Below, one piece after another: positions 8,180 through 15,347 of a DNA stretch of 64,000 bases. Below the pieces are notes generated by a model. The model worked only from the letters and a program-made list of their open reading frames with translations. It was not told the origin of the DNA and made no database searches. The translations under genes were made by a program, and so were the position numbers. The stretch is from an uncultured Ferrovibrio sp. Lineage in GTDB: Bacteria > Pseudomonadota > Alphaproteobacteria > Ferrovibrionales > Ferrovibrionaceae. Positions within the stretch are counted from its first letter, which is position 1. Each line of letters begins with the position of its first letter. The stretch lies in assembly GCF_937960835.1 (NCBI RefSeq), contig NZ_CALGPC010000006.1:496001-560000 (forward strand). The letters run 5' to 3'.

Positions 8180-9307
8180 GTGTCCGAAGCTTCTGAGAAT
8201 ACCATGGCTGCGCCCGGCATCGACGGCACGCCGACCGCCGATAATGGTGCAAGCCTGCTTTATCCCTTCGCCGATCGCGGCCAGGGCGGCCGGCCCGGCG
8301 ACGGCGAGACGATGGAAATGCTGCCAGGCGTGTTGTGGCTGCGCATGCCGGTGCCGATTCCGGGCCTCGATTACATCAATCTCTATCTGATCGAGGATGG
8401 CGATGGCTGGACGCTGATCGATACCGGCTTCAAATCCTCCAAGCTGCAGACGGTCTGGGAAGAGGTTTTCGCGCGCCATCTGAACGGCAAGCCGATCACC
8501 CGCATCCTCTGCACACATTTCCATCCCGATCATCTGGGGCTGGCTGGCTGGCTGCAGGAGCGCTGGAAGGCGCCGCTGTGGATGACGCTTGGCGAATGGA
8601 GCTTCGGCCGCATGCTGGAGCTGGAAGCGATCCCCGAGGTGCCCGCCGATGTGATCGAATTCTATCGCCGGCTTGGCTTCACGCCTGAACAGCTGGACGC
8701 GATCCGCGCCCGCGGCTTCGGCAATTTCTCCAAGGCGGTGACGCCGATCCCGCGCAGTTTCCGCCGCATCACGGAGGGCGACTGCATCCGCATCGGCACC
8801 CATGACTGGCAGGTGATCGTCGGCCGCGGTCATTCGCCCGAGCATGCCTGTCTTTATTCGTCCGGTCTTCAGGTGCTGATTTCCGGCGATCAGGTGCTGC
8901 CGCGCATTTCGCCGCATATTGGCGTCTATCCGGGCGAGCCGGAAGCGGCGCCACTGACGCTCTATCTCAGCTCATTGGACAAGTTCGGCCATTTGCCGGC
9001 GGAAACGCTGGTACTGCCTTCCCATGGCGATCCCTTCATCGGGCTGCATACCCGCATCGCCATGTTGAGGCGGCACCACCAGGTGCGGCTGGATGCGCTG
9101 CTGGGCGCGCTGCACACACCACACACGGCGACCGCGACCTTGCCACTTTTGTTCAAGCGCGACATTGCCGATCATATGACGCTGGCGGCTGGCGAAGCAG
9201 TGGCGCATTTGCATCACCTGATGCATGAAGGGCTGGTGACGCGGCGGTTGAACGGCGACGGTGTCTACGAGTATAGCCGCAACGATGTGGCGATGGCCGC
9301 GCAATAG
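8180..9307 (+). CDS. MBL-fold metallo-hydrolase (LACTB2-like layout)
   Basis: Metallo-beta-lactamase fold hydrolase of 375 aa. Metal ligands are visible in order: HFHPDH (about residue 113), a later H in GRGHSPEH, the Asp in ISGDQVL, and H in PSHGDPF. A C-terminal helical segment (about 285-365) resembles the winged-helix tail of LACTB2-type hydrolases. The start is a GTG at 8180 with only a weak SD; ATG 8204 (nine codons in) is an alternative. With the flanking acyl-CoA dehydrogenase and SDR, a role in thioester or lipid-derived ester hydrolysis is plausible, but that is context only. Confidence 0.9.
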   Translation: MSEASENTMAAPGIDGTPTADNGASLLYPFADRGQGGRPGDGETMEMLPGVLWLRMPVPIPGLDYINLYLIEDGDGWTLIDTGFKSSKLQTVWEEVFARHLNGKPITRILCTHFHPDHLGLAGWLQERWKAPLWMTLGEWSFGRMLELEAIPEVPADVIEFYRRLGFTPEQLDAIRARGFGNFSKAVTPIPRSFRRITEGDCIRIGTHDWQVIVGRGHSPEHACLYSSGLQVLISGDQVLPRISPHIGVYPGEPEAAPLTLYLSSLDKFGHLPAETLVLPSHGDPFIGLHTRIAMLRRHHQVRLDALLGALHTPHTATATLPLLFKRDIADHMTLAAGEAVAHLHHLMHEGLVTRRLNGDGVYEYSRNDVAMAAQ

Positions 9308-9328
9308 GCCATCCAAGGGAGGAATAAA

Positions 9329-10153
9329 ATGACAAGCCTGAAGGGCAAGACGCTTTTCATCACCGGTGCCAGCCGCGGAATCGGTCTGGCGATTGCCAAA
9401 CGCGCGGCCGCCGATGGTGCCAATATCGCCATTGCGGCGAAGACCACCGAGCCGCATCCGAAGCTGGCCGGTACGATCTACTCGGCGGCGGAGGCCATCG
9501 AGAAGGCGGGCGGCAAGGCGCTGCCGCTGGTGGTCGATGTGCGTGACGAGGCGATGGTGGAAGCGGCCGTTCAGAAGACGGTGGACACCTTCGGCGGCAT
9601 CGACATCCTGGTCAACAATGCGTCAGCGATCAGCCTTACCGGCACCTTGGAAACGCCGATGAAGCGGTATGACCTGATGCATCAGATCAATACGCGCGGC
9701 ACTTATCTGTGCAGCCAGAAATGCCTGCCGCATCTGCTGAAGGGGGAAAATCCGCATATCCTCAACCTTTCGCCACCGCTGAACATGGAGGAGCGCTGGT
9801 TTGCGCCGCATGTCGCCTATACGATGGCGAAATTCGGCATGAGCATGTGCGTGCTGGGCATGGCTGGCGAGTTTCGCGACAAGGGCGTTGCAGTGAACGC
9901 GCTCTGGCCGCGCACGGCCATCGATACCGATGCGATGAATGTCATCACCGGGCCGGATTTCCGCCGCCGCTGCCGCAAGCCGGAGATCATGGCGGATGCG
10001 GCTTACATCATCCTGACCAAGCCAAGCCGCGAGTGCACGGGCAATTTCTTCATCGATGACGAGGTTCTTGCCTCGGCCGGCGTGACGGATCTGTCCAAGT
10101 ACCGCCATGAAGGCGTGGCTGAGAAGGATCTGGTGCCGGACTTCTTCGTCTAA
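9329..10153 (+). CDS. Short-chain dehydrogenase/reductase, HSDL2-like
   Basis: NAD(P)-dependent oxidoreductase with a Rossmann fold, 274 aa. The cofactor motif TGASRGIG is at residues 11-18, NNAS follows near 95, and the catalytic triad is Ser in NLSPP plus Tyr-Lys in YTMAK. The segment AAKTTEPHPKLAGTIYSAAEAIE is characteristic of the HSDL2-like branch, linked in eukaryotes to peroxisomal lipid metabolism. It lies 21 bp after the MBL hydrolase with GGGAGG as SD, so these two form one transcription unit. Substrate unknown; lipid-related by family and context. Confidence 0.9.
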   Translation: MTSLKGKTLFITGASRGIGLAIAKRAAADGANIAIAAKTTEPHPKLAGTIYSAAEAIEKAGGKALPLVVDVRDEAMVEAAVQKTVDTFGGIDILVNNASAISLTGTLETPMKRYDLMHQINTRGTYLCSQKCLPHLLKGENPHILNLSPPLNMEERWFAPHVAYTMAKFGMSMCVLGMAGEFRDKGVAVNALWPRTAIDTDAMNVITGPDFRRRCRKPEIMADAAYIILTKPSRECTGNFFIDDEVLASAGVTDLSKYRHEGVAEKDLVPDFFV

Positions 10154-10175
10154 AAGAAGACGCGGCACAAAAGAA

Positions 10176-10206
10176 AACGCCCCCGCCTGTGCCGGGCGGG
10201 GGCGTT
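10176..10206 (-). terminator. Terminator for ompW (possibly bidirectional)
   Basis: A perfect 12-bp stem (AACGCCCCCGCC at 10176-10187 with GGCGGGGGCGTT at 10195-10206). On the minus strand the hairpin is followed by TTTTCTTTTG, fitting termination of the ompW transcript. On the plus strand no T run follows, so the SDR transcript would be stopped less well. Confidence 0.78.
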
Positions 10207-10208
10207 AG

Positions 10209-10246
10209 AGTATCCGGATCGCGGGGTGGGAGGCGATCCGGATACT
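10209..10246. repeat. Second 14-bp inverted repeat downstream of ompW
   Basis: AGTATCCGGATCGC (10209-10222) and GCGATCCGGATACT (10233-10246) are exact reverse complements around a 10-nt loop. It sits between the ompW stop codon and its terminator hairpin, so the two stem-loops are in tandem. It could protect the mRNA 3' end or act as an accessory terminator. Confidence 0.75.
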
Positions 10247-10258
10247 CGATCGGCAAAA

Positions 10259-10903
10259 TTAGAACTTGTAGCCGACGCCGACACCGACCACCCACGGGTC
10301 GATGTCCACATCCGCCTTTACCGAGGTGCCGAGCGCGCCGACCTTCACGTCGGTGTTGATGAAGATCTTCTTCACGTCGGCGTTGAGGTACCAGTTGCCG
10401 CCGATGTTGTAGTCGACGCCCGCCTGCAGGGCGAAGCCCCAGGCGTTGTCGTAATGGATGCTGTCAGCAGCGCCGTCCTTGGCGTTGTAGAACATCGCAT
10501 AGGTCACGCCAGCGCCCACATAGGGGCTGAAGGCCGACTTCGGCATGAAGTGATACTGCGCCGTCAGGGTCGGCGGCAGCAGCCAAACGCTGCCGAGGTC
10601 GAGGTTGCCGGCCGCGGTGCCTTTGGCATCGACGTTGTGCTTGGTGGTCGCCGCAATCAGCTCAAGCGCGATGTTGTCGGTGATGAAGTACGAGAAATCG
10701 ACTTCCGGCACCCAGGCGTTATCGATCTTGGCTTCGCCGCCAATCGTGCTGATGCTGGAATCTTCTTGAGGAATGACGCCGATCATACGGCCGCGAACCA
10801 TGATGTCGCCGGCGGACTTGCCCTGTTGAGCCAGGGCATCGGCGCCAAAGCCCAGCAGCATCGCCGTCGCGGCTGCCGCAGCCAGGAGTTTGTTCTTGGA
10901 CAT
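10259..10903 (-). CDS. ompW: OmpW family outer membrane beta-barrel protein
   Basis: Small eight-stranded outer-membrane channel of 214 aa. A signal peptide spans residues 1-25 (MSKNKLL then an Ala-rich core, ADALAQ). Typical features are FMVRGR-like entry strands, PEVDFSYFITDNIALELIAATTKHNV, LLPPTLTAQYHF and the barrel ending in F (VGVGVGYKF), the outer-membrane insertion signal. I selected ATG 10903 since it opens the signal peptide and follows GGAGAGAG; the longer in-frame extension to 11026 has no protein character. A perfect FNR-type box lies about 110 bp upstream, matching the oxygen-responsive control known for ompW in enterobacteria. Downstream lie two tandem hairpins. Confidence 0.93.
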   Translation of the reverse strand: MSKNKLLAAAAATAMLLGFGADALAQQGKSAGDIMVRGRMIGVIPQEDSSISTIGGEAKIDNAWVPEVDFSYFITDNIALELIAATTKHNVDAKGTAAGNLDLGSVWLLPPTLTAQYHFMPKSAFSPYVGAGVTYAMFYNAKDGAADSIHYDNAWGFALQAGVDYNIGGNWYLNADVKKIFINTDVKVGALGTSVKADVDIDPWVVGVGVGYKF

Positions 10904-11012
10904 GTGTCTTACTCTCTCCGCTTCATAAGTTGAACGCCGCATGGCGGCGTGACAGGCCGGGTCTGGGAAATCGCGACCAGTTGGCATCATGCCCAGAGGA
11001 CGGAAAGCATCC

Positions 11013-11026
11013 TTGATCGAGATCAA
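11013..11026. promoter_or_regulatory. FNR/FixK-type box upstream of ompW
   Basis: TTGATCGAGATCAA matches the FNR/Anr/FixK consensus TTGAT-N4-ATCAA at every defined base. It lies in the 310-bp gap between ompW (start 10903, minus) and the glycine-zipper lipoprotein (start 11214, plus). The distance of about 110 bp to ompW is compatible with an upstream activator site on a promoter with a leader. Apart from this site I recognise only weak promoter-like sequence in the gap. Confidence 0.72.
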
Positions 11027-11213
11027 ATGATGGCGAAGTCGTGGCGGACGGTTGATACCGACTCGCTATCGCCATCATTGCTCCGCAGGTTTGGCTAAAT
11101 CCTGCAAATACGAGAAAGCGCCGATTTCCGAGCGGAACAGGACGTCCCGTGGCGTGTTGGGACAAGCATCAAGGAGGTCAAACTCTGGCCATCCGTTCTG
11201 CAAGGAGGCGACT

Positions 11214-11248
11214 ATGAGAAAGACCACAATTATGAGAAAGACCACAAT
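11214..11248 (+). repeat. 18-bp tandem duplication at the lipoprotein start
   Basis: ATGAGAAAGACCACAAT occurs at 11214-11230 and again at 11232-11248 with one base between. The copy adds an MRKTTI n-region to the signal peptide and a second start codon. Only the first copy is directly behind the AAGGAGG ribosome site. Confidence 0.9.
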
Positions 11249-11486
11249 GAAATATCTGACCGGCGCTGCCGCACTGGCTGCGGTCCTCACGCTGGGCGCC
11301 TGCGGCAATACCACACAGGATCGGGCCCTTTCTGGCGGCGCCATCGGTGCGGGCGCAGGCGCCCTGGGCGGCGCTGCGGTCGGCCATCCGGTGGGCGGCG
11401 CGATTCTGGGCGGTGCCGCCGGCGCCGCCACCGGCGCCTTCACTGACGACGATCAGATCAATCTTGGTAAGCCCTGGTGGCGCTGA
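11214..11486 (+). CDS. Glycine-zipper lipoprotein
   Basis: Small predicted lipoprotein of 90 aa. The hydrophobic signal ends in the lipobox LGAC, giving a lipid-modified Cys near residue 30. The rest is a glycine-zipper membrane segment, GAIGAGAGALGGAAVG...GGAILGGAAGAATGAF, as in YMGG-like or SlyB/OsmB-like envelope proteins. The start follows CAAGGAGG. The first 36 bases duplicate an 18-bp unit, so three ATG codons (11214, 11232, 11247) could initiate. It is followed by a BON-domain lipoprotein and DUF3309, together a set of small stress-type envelope proteins. The function is unproven. Confidence 0.85.
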   Translation: MRKTTIMRKTTMKYLTGAAALAAVLTLGACGNTTQDRALSGGAIGAGAGALGGAAVGHPVGGAILGGAAGAATGAFTDDDQINLGKPWWR

Positions 11487-11578
11487 CGCCATGCAGGCTG
11501 CTAAGCGGCCGGTGCGGATCAACGCACCGGCCGTTTCTTTCCGTTTGGCTTGTAACGTAACGACATGAGGAGAGGATC

Positions 11579-11896
11579 ATGCTGAACGTTTTCCGCAGTC
11601 TTGTTGTAGTCATGGCGTTGGGAGGCACGGCGATTGGTTGTGCCCAGACCTCAACGCGGGAATCCACCGGTGAATATATCGACTCGGCCACGATCACCAC
11701 GAAGGTGAAGGCAGCCCTGGTGCAGGATGAAACCACCAAGGCGCGCCAGATCAGCGTCGAGACCTTCCGCGACGTCGTGCAGCTGAGCGGCTTCGTTGAC
11801 TCGGCGACCGAGAAAGCGCGGGCCGAGCAGATCGCACGCGGAGTCGAGGGTGTTCGCGCCGTCCGCAACGATCTGATTGTCCGCACCCGCCAGTAA
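11579..11896 (+). CDS. BON-domain lipoprotein (OsmY/DolP-like)
   Basis: A 105-aa periplasmic protein. The signal sequence ends at AIGC, a plausible lipobox with Cys at residue 21. A single BON domain covers residues 35-105: the D-x-x-I-T-x-K-V-K-A-A-L opening, then ISVETFRDVVQLSGFVDS, and VRAVRNDLIVR at the end. BON proteins bind phospholipid and take part in envelope or osmotic stress tolerance. GAGGAGAGG precedes the ATG. DUF3309 follows within 25 bp and shares the downstream terminator. Confidence 0.9.
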   Translation: MLNVFRSLVVVMALGGTAIGCAQTSTRESTGEYIDSATITTKVKAALVQDETTKARQISVETFRDVVQLSGFVDSATEKARAEQIARGVEGVRAVRNDLIVRTRQ

Positions 11897-11919
11897 GTTG
11901 AACAGCGGAGGGCAATCAG

Positions 11920-12078
11920 TTGGGCTTGGGCACCATCCTGCTCATCATCCTCGTTTTGATCCTGATCGGCGCCTTGCCGAGTTGGCCCTATAGCCGTGGC
12001 TGGGGCTACTACCCCAGCGGCGGCCTGGGACTGATCCTGATCATCGTTCTGATTCTGGTTCTAATGGGGCGCATCTAG
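11920..12078 (+). CDS. DUF3309 small membrane protein (TTG start)
   Basis: A 52-residue protein below the size of a normal ORF scan. It reads M(TTG)GLGTILLIILVLILIGALP, then SWPYSRGWGYYPSGG, then a second hydrophobic stretch ending MGRI. This two-helix hairpin with the central W-P-Y-S-x-x-W-G-Y-Y-P-S-G-G is the DUF3309 signature. A GGAGGG site sits 7 bases ahead of the TTG. Function is unknown; the family is widespread in Proteobacteria and often lies near stress genes. The stop codon overlaps the terminator stem. Confidence 0.88.
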   Translation: MGLGTILLIILVLILIGALPSWPYSRGWGYYPSGGLGLILIIVLILVLMGRI

Positions 12079-12091
12079 CGCCCCATTTTTT
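12065..12091 (+). terminator. Terminator overlapping the DUF3309 stop codon
   Basis: TGGGGCGC (12065-12072) pairs with GCGCCCCA (12078-12085) around ATCTA, followed by six T residues at 12086-12091. It ends the BON-DUF3309 transcript. Confidence 0.9.
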
Positions 12092-12138
12092 GTGCTGGTT
12101 TGCCCTGTCCTTTGTGTTGGTTTGCTCTGTCGCGAAGG

Positions 12139-12627
12139 CTAGTGCGTGAAGAGGTCGATCTTGTGGCGGCCGCCTTCGGGGTCGTCTTCGTCGCGCTCGA
12201 CGCCGATCACCACCACATCATGGCGGACCGACAATCCCGGCAAATAAGACAGCAGGTAGACGTGGGCATGGACCGCCTTGGCCGGACCGTCGAAGGCAAT
12301 GCCTAAAGCTACCATCCGGCAGTCCAGGCAGAAGCCGGCTTTGTAGTAATCCTGGCTGGCTGCCATGTCGTGGAACAGGATGCCGGTATTATGCTCGCGG
12401 GCGGCCTGGCGGATCTGATCCAGCGTCATATCCTGACCATCGGTGCGAAAGGGGCGGCCACGATTCTGGAAAAAGGTCCAGGCCAGCAACAGCGCGGCGC
12501 GGGTCTTGCCGCCGCCTGCGGGGCCGCTGACATAGACGAATTGGGGGACATCCAGCCGCGGGCGGATGAGCTCTATCTGCTCGAGAGAGAACCCGAAATC
12601 GGGCAGCGTCTGGATATGGGGAGCCAT
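12139..12627 (-). CDS. Small P-loop NTPase, secretion-ATPase-like, function unknown
   Basis: A 162-aa protein with a clear Walker A, GPAGGGKT, near residue 35. The lead-in DFGFSLEQIELIRPRLDVPQFVYVSG resembles the stretch ahead of Walker A in GspE/PilT-type secretion ATPases, but the protein is a third of their length and I see no Asp box, Walker B or His box. After the P-loop come RTDGQDMTLDQIRQAAREHN and a segment with two nearby Cys (FCLDC). It may be a truncated relative adapted to another use or an unrelated P-loop protein. It stands alone, with no pilus or secretion genes around. Identity is open. Confidence 0.6.
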   Translation of the reverse strand: MAPHIQTLPDFGFSLEQIELIRPRLDVPQFVYVSGPAGGGKTRAALLLAWTFFQNRGRPFRTDGQDMTLDQIRQAAREHNTGILFHDMAASQDYYKAGFCLDCRMVALGIAFDGPAKAVHAHVYLLSYLPGLSVRHDVVVIGVERDEDDPEGGRHKIDLFTH

Positions 12628-12800
12628 GGATGACCGGTGCCTGTTCTCGCCGCGTCTACTAATGTAGATAGTAACTTAAGATTGATTTAACCAGTGTGCG
12701 AAGGCATGGCGCGGCGCTGGGCGGTTCATACGTCCAGCAGCGCGACCCTGCCCAGGCCGGGCGGAATACGCGAAGAAAGTTGTAGGCTGTCTCGGTCTCT

Positions 12801-14015
12801 TTAAGCCGCCTGACGCCGCAGGCCCAGTCGCTCCCAGACATCCAGCAAGGCAGCCGTCAGGGCCTGCATCATGGCGTCAGTATGCACCGGGGTCGGCGTG
12901 ATGCGCAGACGCTCGGTGCCGCGCGGCACGGTCGGATAATTGATCGGCTGGATATAGATGCCGTGGTCGCTCAGCAGCAGGTCGGAAGCGGCCTTGCACA
13001 GTGCTGGGTCGCCCACCATGACCGGAACGATATGGCTCTGGTTCACCAGCACCGGCAGGCCGGCATTGAGCAGCATGCGCCGCAGCGTGGCGGCACGCTC
13101 CTGGTGACGGGCGCGCTCGACTTGGCTGACCTTCAGATATCGCACGCTCGCGGCTGCCGCCGCAGCGACGGCCGGCGGCATGGCGGTGGAGAAGATGAAG
13201 CCGGGCGCGTAGGAGCGCACCGCGTCGACGATGGTCTTGGAGGCGGCGATATAGCCGCCGACCACGCCGAAAGCCTTGCCGAGCGTGCCTTGGATGACGT
13301 GCAGGCGATGCATGGCATTGTCGCGATCGGCGATCCCGCCGCCGCGATTGCCATAGAGGCCGACCGCGTGGACCTCGTCGAGATAGGTCATGGCGTTGTA
13401 CTTGTCGGCCAGATCGCAGATCGCATGGATGGGGGAGATATCGCCATCCATCGAATAGACGCTCTCAAAAGCGATCAGCTTCGGCCGGTCCAGCGGCTGC
13501 GCCTTGAGCAGCTCTTCCAGATGGGCGAGGTCATTGTGCCGGAAGATATGCCGCTCGACACCCGATTGGCGGATGCCCTCGATCATCGAGTTGTGGTTGT
13601 CGGCATCCGAGAGGATGACGCAATTCGGCAGCAGCTTGGCGAGCGTCGAAAGGGAAGTCTGGTTGGCGATATAGCCCGACATGAAAGCCAAAGCGGCCTC
13701 CTTGCCATGCAGGTCGGCGAGTTCGCGCTCCAGTTCGACGATGGCGTGGCTGTTGCCCGAGATGTTGCGGGTGCCGCCGGCGCCGGCGCCGTATTCCGCC
13801 GCCGCCTCCTGCATGGCTTCGATCACGACCGGATGCTGGCCCATCGCCAGGTAGTCGTTCGAGCACCACATGGTGATCTTGGCTGGACCGATGCCGCTGA
13901 AATTGTCGGCGACCGGGAAGCTGCCGCAATTGCGCGCGACTTCCGTGAAGACGCGATAGCGCTTTTCCGCATGCAGTTTGTCGACCGCTTGGCCGAAGAG
14001 GGCTTCGTAATCCAT
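12801..14015 (-). CDS. hemA: 5-aminolevulinate synthase
   Basis: PLP enzyme condensing glycine with succinyl-CoA to 5-aminolevulinate, the first step of haem synthesis by the Shemin route, typical of Alphaproteobacteria. Motifs: WCSNDYLAMGQHP, GGTRNISGN, the aspartate site YLDEVHAVGLYG and the Schiff-base lysine in GTLGKAFG. From ATG 14015 the protein is 404 aa and begins MDYEALF, as family members do; a 29-residue upstream extension (to 14102) is possible but atypical. No strong ribosome site precedes either start. It lies alone on the minus strand, divergent from the receiver-domain gene. Confidence 0.94.
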   Translation of the reverse strand: MDYEALFGQAVDKLHAEKRYRVFTEVARNCGSFPVADNFSGIGPAKITMWCSNDYLAMGQHPVVIEAMQEAAAEYGAGAGGTRNISGNSHAIVELERELADLHGKEAALAFMSGYIANQTSLSTLAKLLPNCVILSDADNHNSMIEGIRQSGVERHIFRHNDLAHLEELLKAQPLDRPKLIAFESVYSMDGDISPIHAICDLADKYNAMTYLDEVHAVGLYGNRGGGIADRDNAMHRLHVIQGTLGKAFGVVGGYIAASKTIVDAVRSYAPGFIFSTAMPPAVAAAAAASVRYLKVSQVERARHQERAATLRRMLLNAGLPVLVNQSHIVPVMVGDPALCKAASDLLLSDHGIYIQPINYPTVPRGTERLRITPTPVHTDAMMQALTAALLDVWERLGLRRQAA

Positions 14016-14245
14016 GGGGCACTTGCCTGCTCGGACCGGCAGCCGCCTCAGGCGGCCGTCGGCGTAGAAATTCACTTGCTGGGTCTTCATATTAGCGCCC
14101 ACACCATACCGCTGGCTAGGGGGGCGGGGCAGGCAAGGGCGCGACGAGCGGTCGCAGGAGAAGCCCTTTTCACCCCGTCCGGCCCCTTCCGAACGGCCGG
14201 TTACGGTGCAATAGAAGCTGGTTCAGTAAATGCCGCGAGAGCCCA

Positions 14246-14779
14246 ATGGTCTATGACCTGAGTCAAATCCATGTGCTGGTCGTGGACCAGGATGACCATG
14301 TGACAAGCACCTGGCGCTGGCTGCTGGAGGGGCTGGGCGTGGCGCGCTGGCAGCATGTGCCGGACGCCGCGGCGGCCTGGAAGGTGCTATGCGCACATGG
14401 GATCAGGAGCGGCAGGGACAGGGTCGACGCCCTGATCTGCCGCTGGGAGTTGCCTGCCGCCGAAGGCGATCTGTCGGATGGCCTCGACCTGATCCGCCGC
14501 CTGCGCAACGAGCCAGCTTCGCCGAATCCCTTCCTGCCGGCAATCATCGTCACCGCAACGATCACGCGTGAACGCGTGCGCGAGGCGCTGGATGCGGGTG
14601 TCAACGAGCTGCTGGTGCTGCCGCTTTCGGCCAAATCGCTGGAGATTCGGCTGCGCGAAGTGATCGACAAACCGCGCAAATTCGTGCGCGGCGGCGGTTA
14701 TTTCGGTCCGGATCGCCGCCGTTTCACCCGGCCTGATTATCCGGGGCCGTTCCGGCGCGCCGAGGACGCTGAGGAATAG
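14246..14779 (+). CDS. Receiver-domain protein lacking the phosphoacceptor Asp
   Basis: A 177-aa CheY-like protein. The acidic pocket is present (VLVVDQDD), and so is the T in IIVTA, but the strand-3 position that normally reads D-W/L-x-M-P is ICRWELP, with Arg where the phosphorylated Asp belongs. The switch Lys region reads VLPLS instead of VKP. About ten extra residues (GIRSGRDR) lie before strand 3. The tail has the GYFGPDRRR motif common to a group of alphaproteobacterial single-domain receivers. It is probably a pseudo-receiver acting by protein contact. The convergent neighbour encodes an HPt protein. Confidence 0.85.
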   Translation: MVYDLSQIHVLVVDQDDHVTSTWRWLLEGLGVARWQHVPDAAAAWKVLCAHGIRSGRDRVDALICRWELPAAEGDLSDGLDLIRRLRNEPASPNPFLPAIIVTATITRERVREALDAGVNELLVLPLSAKSLEIRLREVIDKPRKFVRGGGYFGPDRRRFTRPDYPGPFRRAEDAEE

Positions 14780-14797
14780 TGCTCTGGCGGGCTTTGC

Positions 14798-15244
14798 TTA
14801 GCCGAGGCTTTTGGCTGCCGCGTCTTTCAGCGCGCGGAGAATCTCGCGGCCCATATCGCCGGCATCGCCCTGAATGCGGTTGTCGATGACGGTGCGCAAG
14901 GCCGTGACATGGGCGTCAACCACCGTGCGGTCGTATTGCTGCCGCTTCGATGCTTCGTCCACGTAGCGACACAGCAGATGGGCGATCTCGGTCACCAGCC
15001 GATAGCCGAAAGTGGAACCTTGTCCCTTGATGTCGTGGGCGACGTCATAAACATTTCGCAGCGTCGCGGCGTCTTGGCTGTCGCGCACGGCGGCGATAGC
15101 GGTATCGAGGCGCTGCAGGTCCTCGGTCACCCATCCGATATACTTGTCCGATAGTCCGGCGACGGCCGCCTGCGCGTTGGCAACCGCTGCCTCGAAGGCG
15201 CGATTCTCGGTCTCGTCGCCACCGCCGTTTTTCCGGCTCGTCAT
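14798..15244 (-). CDS. HPt-domain phosphotransfer protein
   Basis: A 148-aa four-helix-bundle protein. The phospho-His motif is seen as AHDIKGQGSTFGY (His near residue 90), the H-x-x-K-G-x-x-x-x-x-G signature. The N-terminal 40 residues are charged and Ala-rich. It converges on the receiver-like gene (stop codons 19 bp apart), a pairing suggesting a shared signalling route although that receiver cannot be phosphorylated in the normal way. The partner kinase is not in this window. Confidence 0.87.
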   Translation of the reverse strand: MTSRKNGGGDETENRAFEAAVANAQAAVAGLSDKYIGWVTEDLQRLDTAIAAVRDSQDAATLRNVYDVAHDIKGQGSTFGYRLVTEIAHLLCRYVDEASKRQQYDRTVVDAHVTALRTVIDNRIQGDAGDMGREILRALKDAAAKSLG

Positions 15245-15304
15245 CTGTTATCCCTTCGCCTCTCAAGGGGTGATGCATCAAATCACGCGCCCGACGCCGT
15301 GGTC

Positions 15305-15324
15305 AGGTTATCAAACGATAACCT
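15305..15324. repeat. 8-4-8 inverted repeat upstream of the HPt gene
   Basis: AGGTTATC-AAAC-GATAACCT is a perfect palindrome 60 bp upstream of the HPt start and 24 bp after the RND permease stop codon. No T run follows. It could be an operator for the HPt gene or a weak 3' hairpin for the efflux operon. Confidence 0.6.
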
Positions 15325-15347
15325 ATCCCTTTGCAGGGGCGGCAAGC

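Noticed and set aside
12652..12665. Short palindrome TCTAC-TAAT-GTAGA upstream of the P-loop gene
   Set aside because: Five-bp arms are too short to separate from chance.
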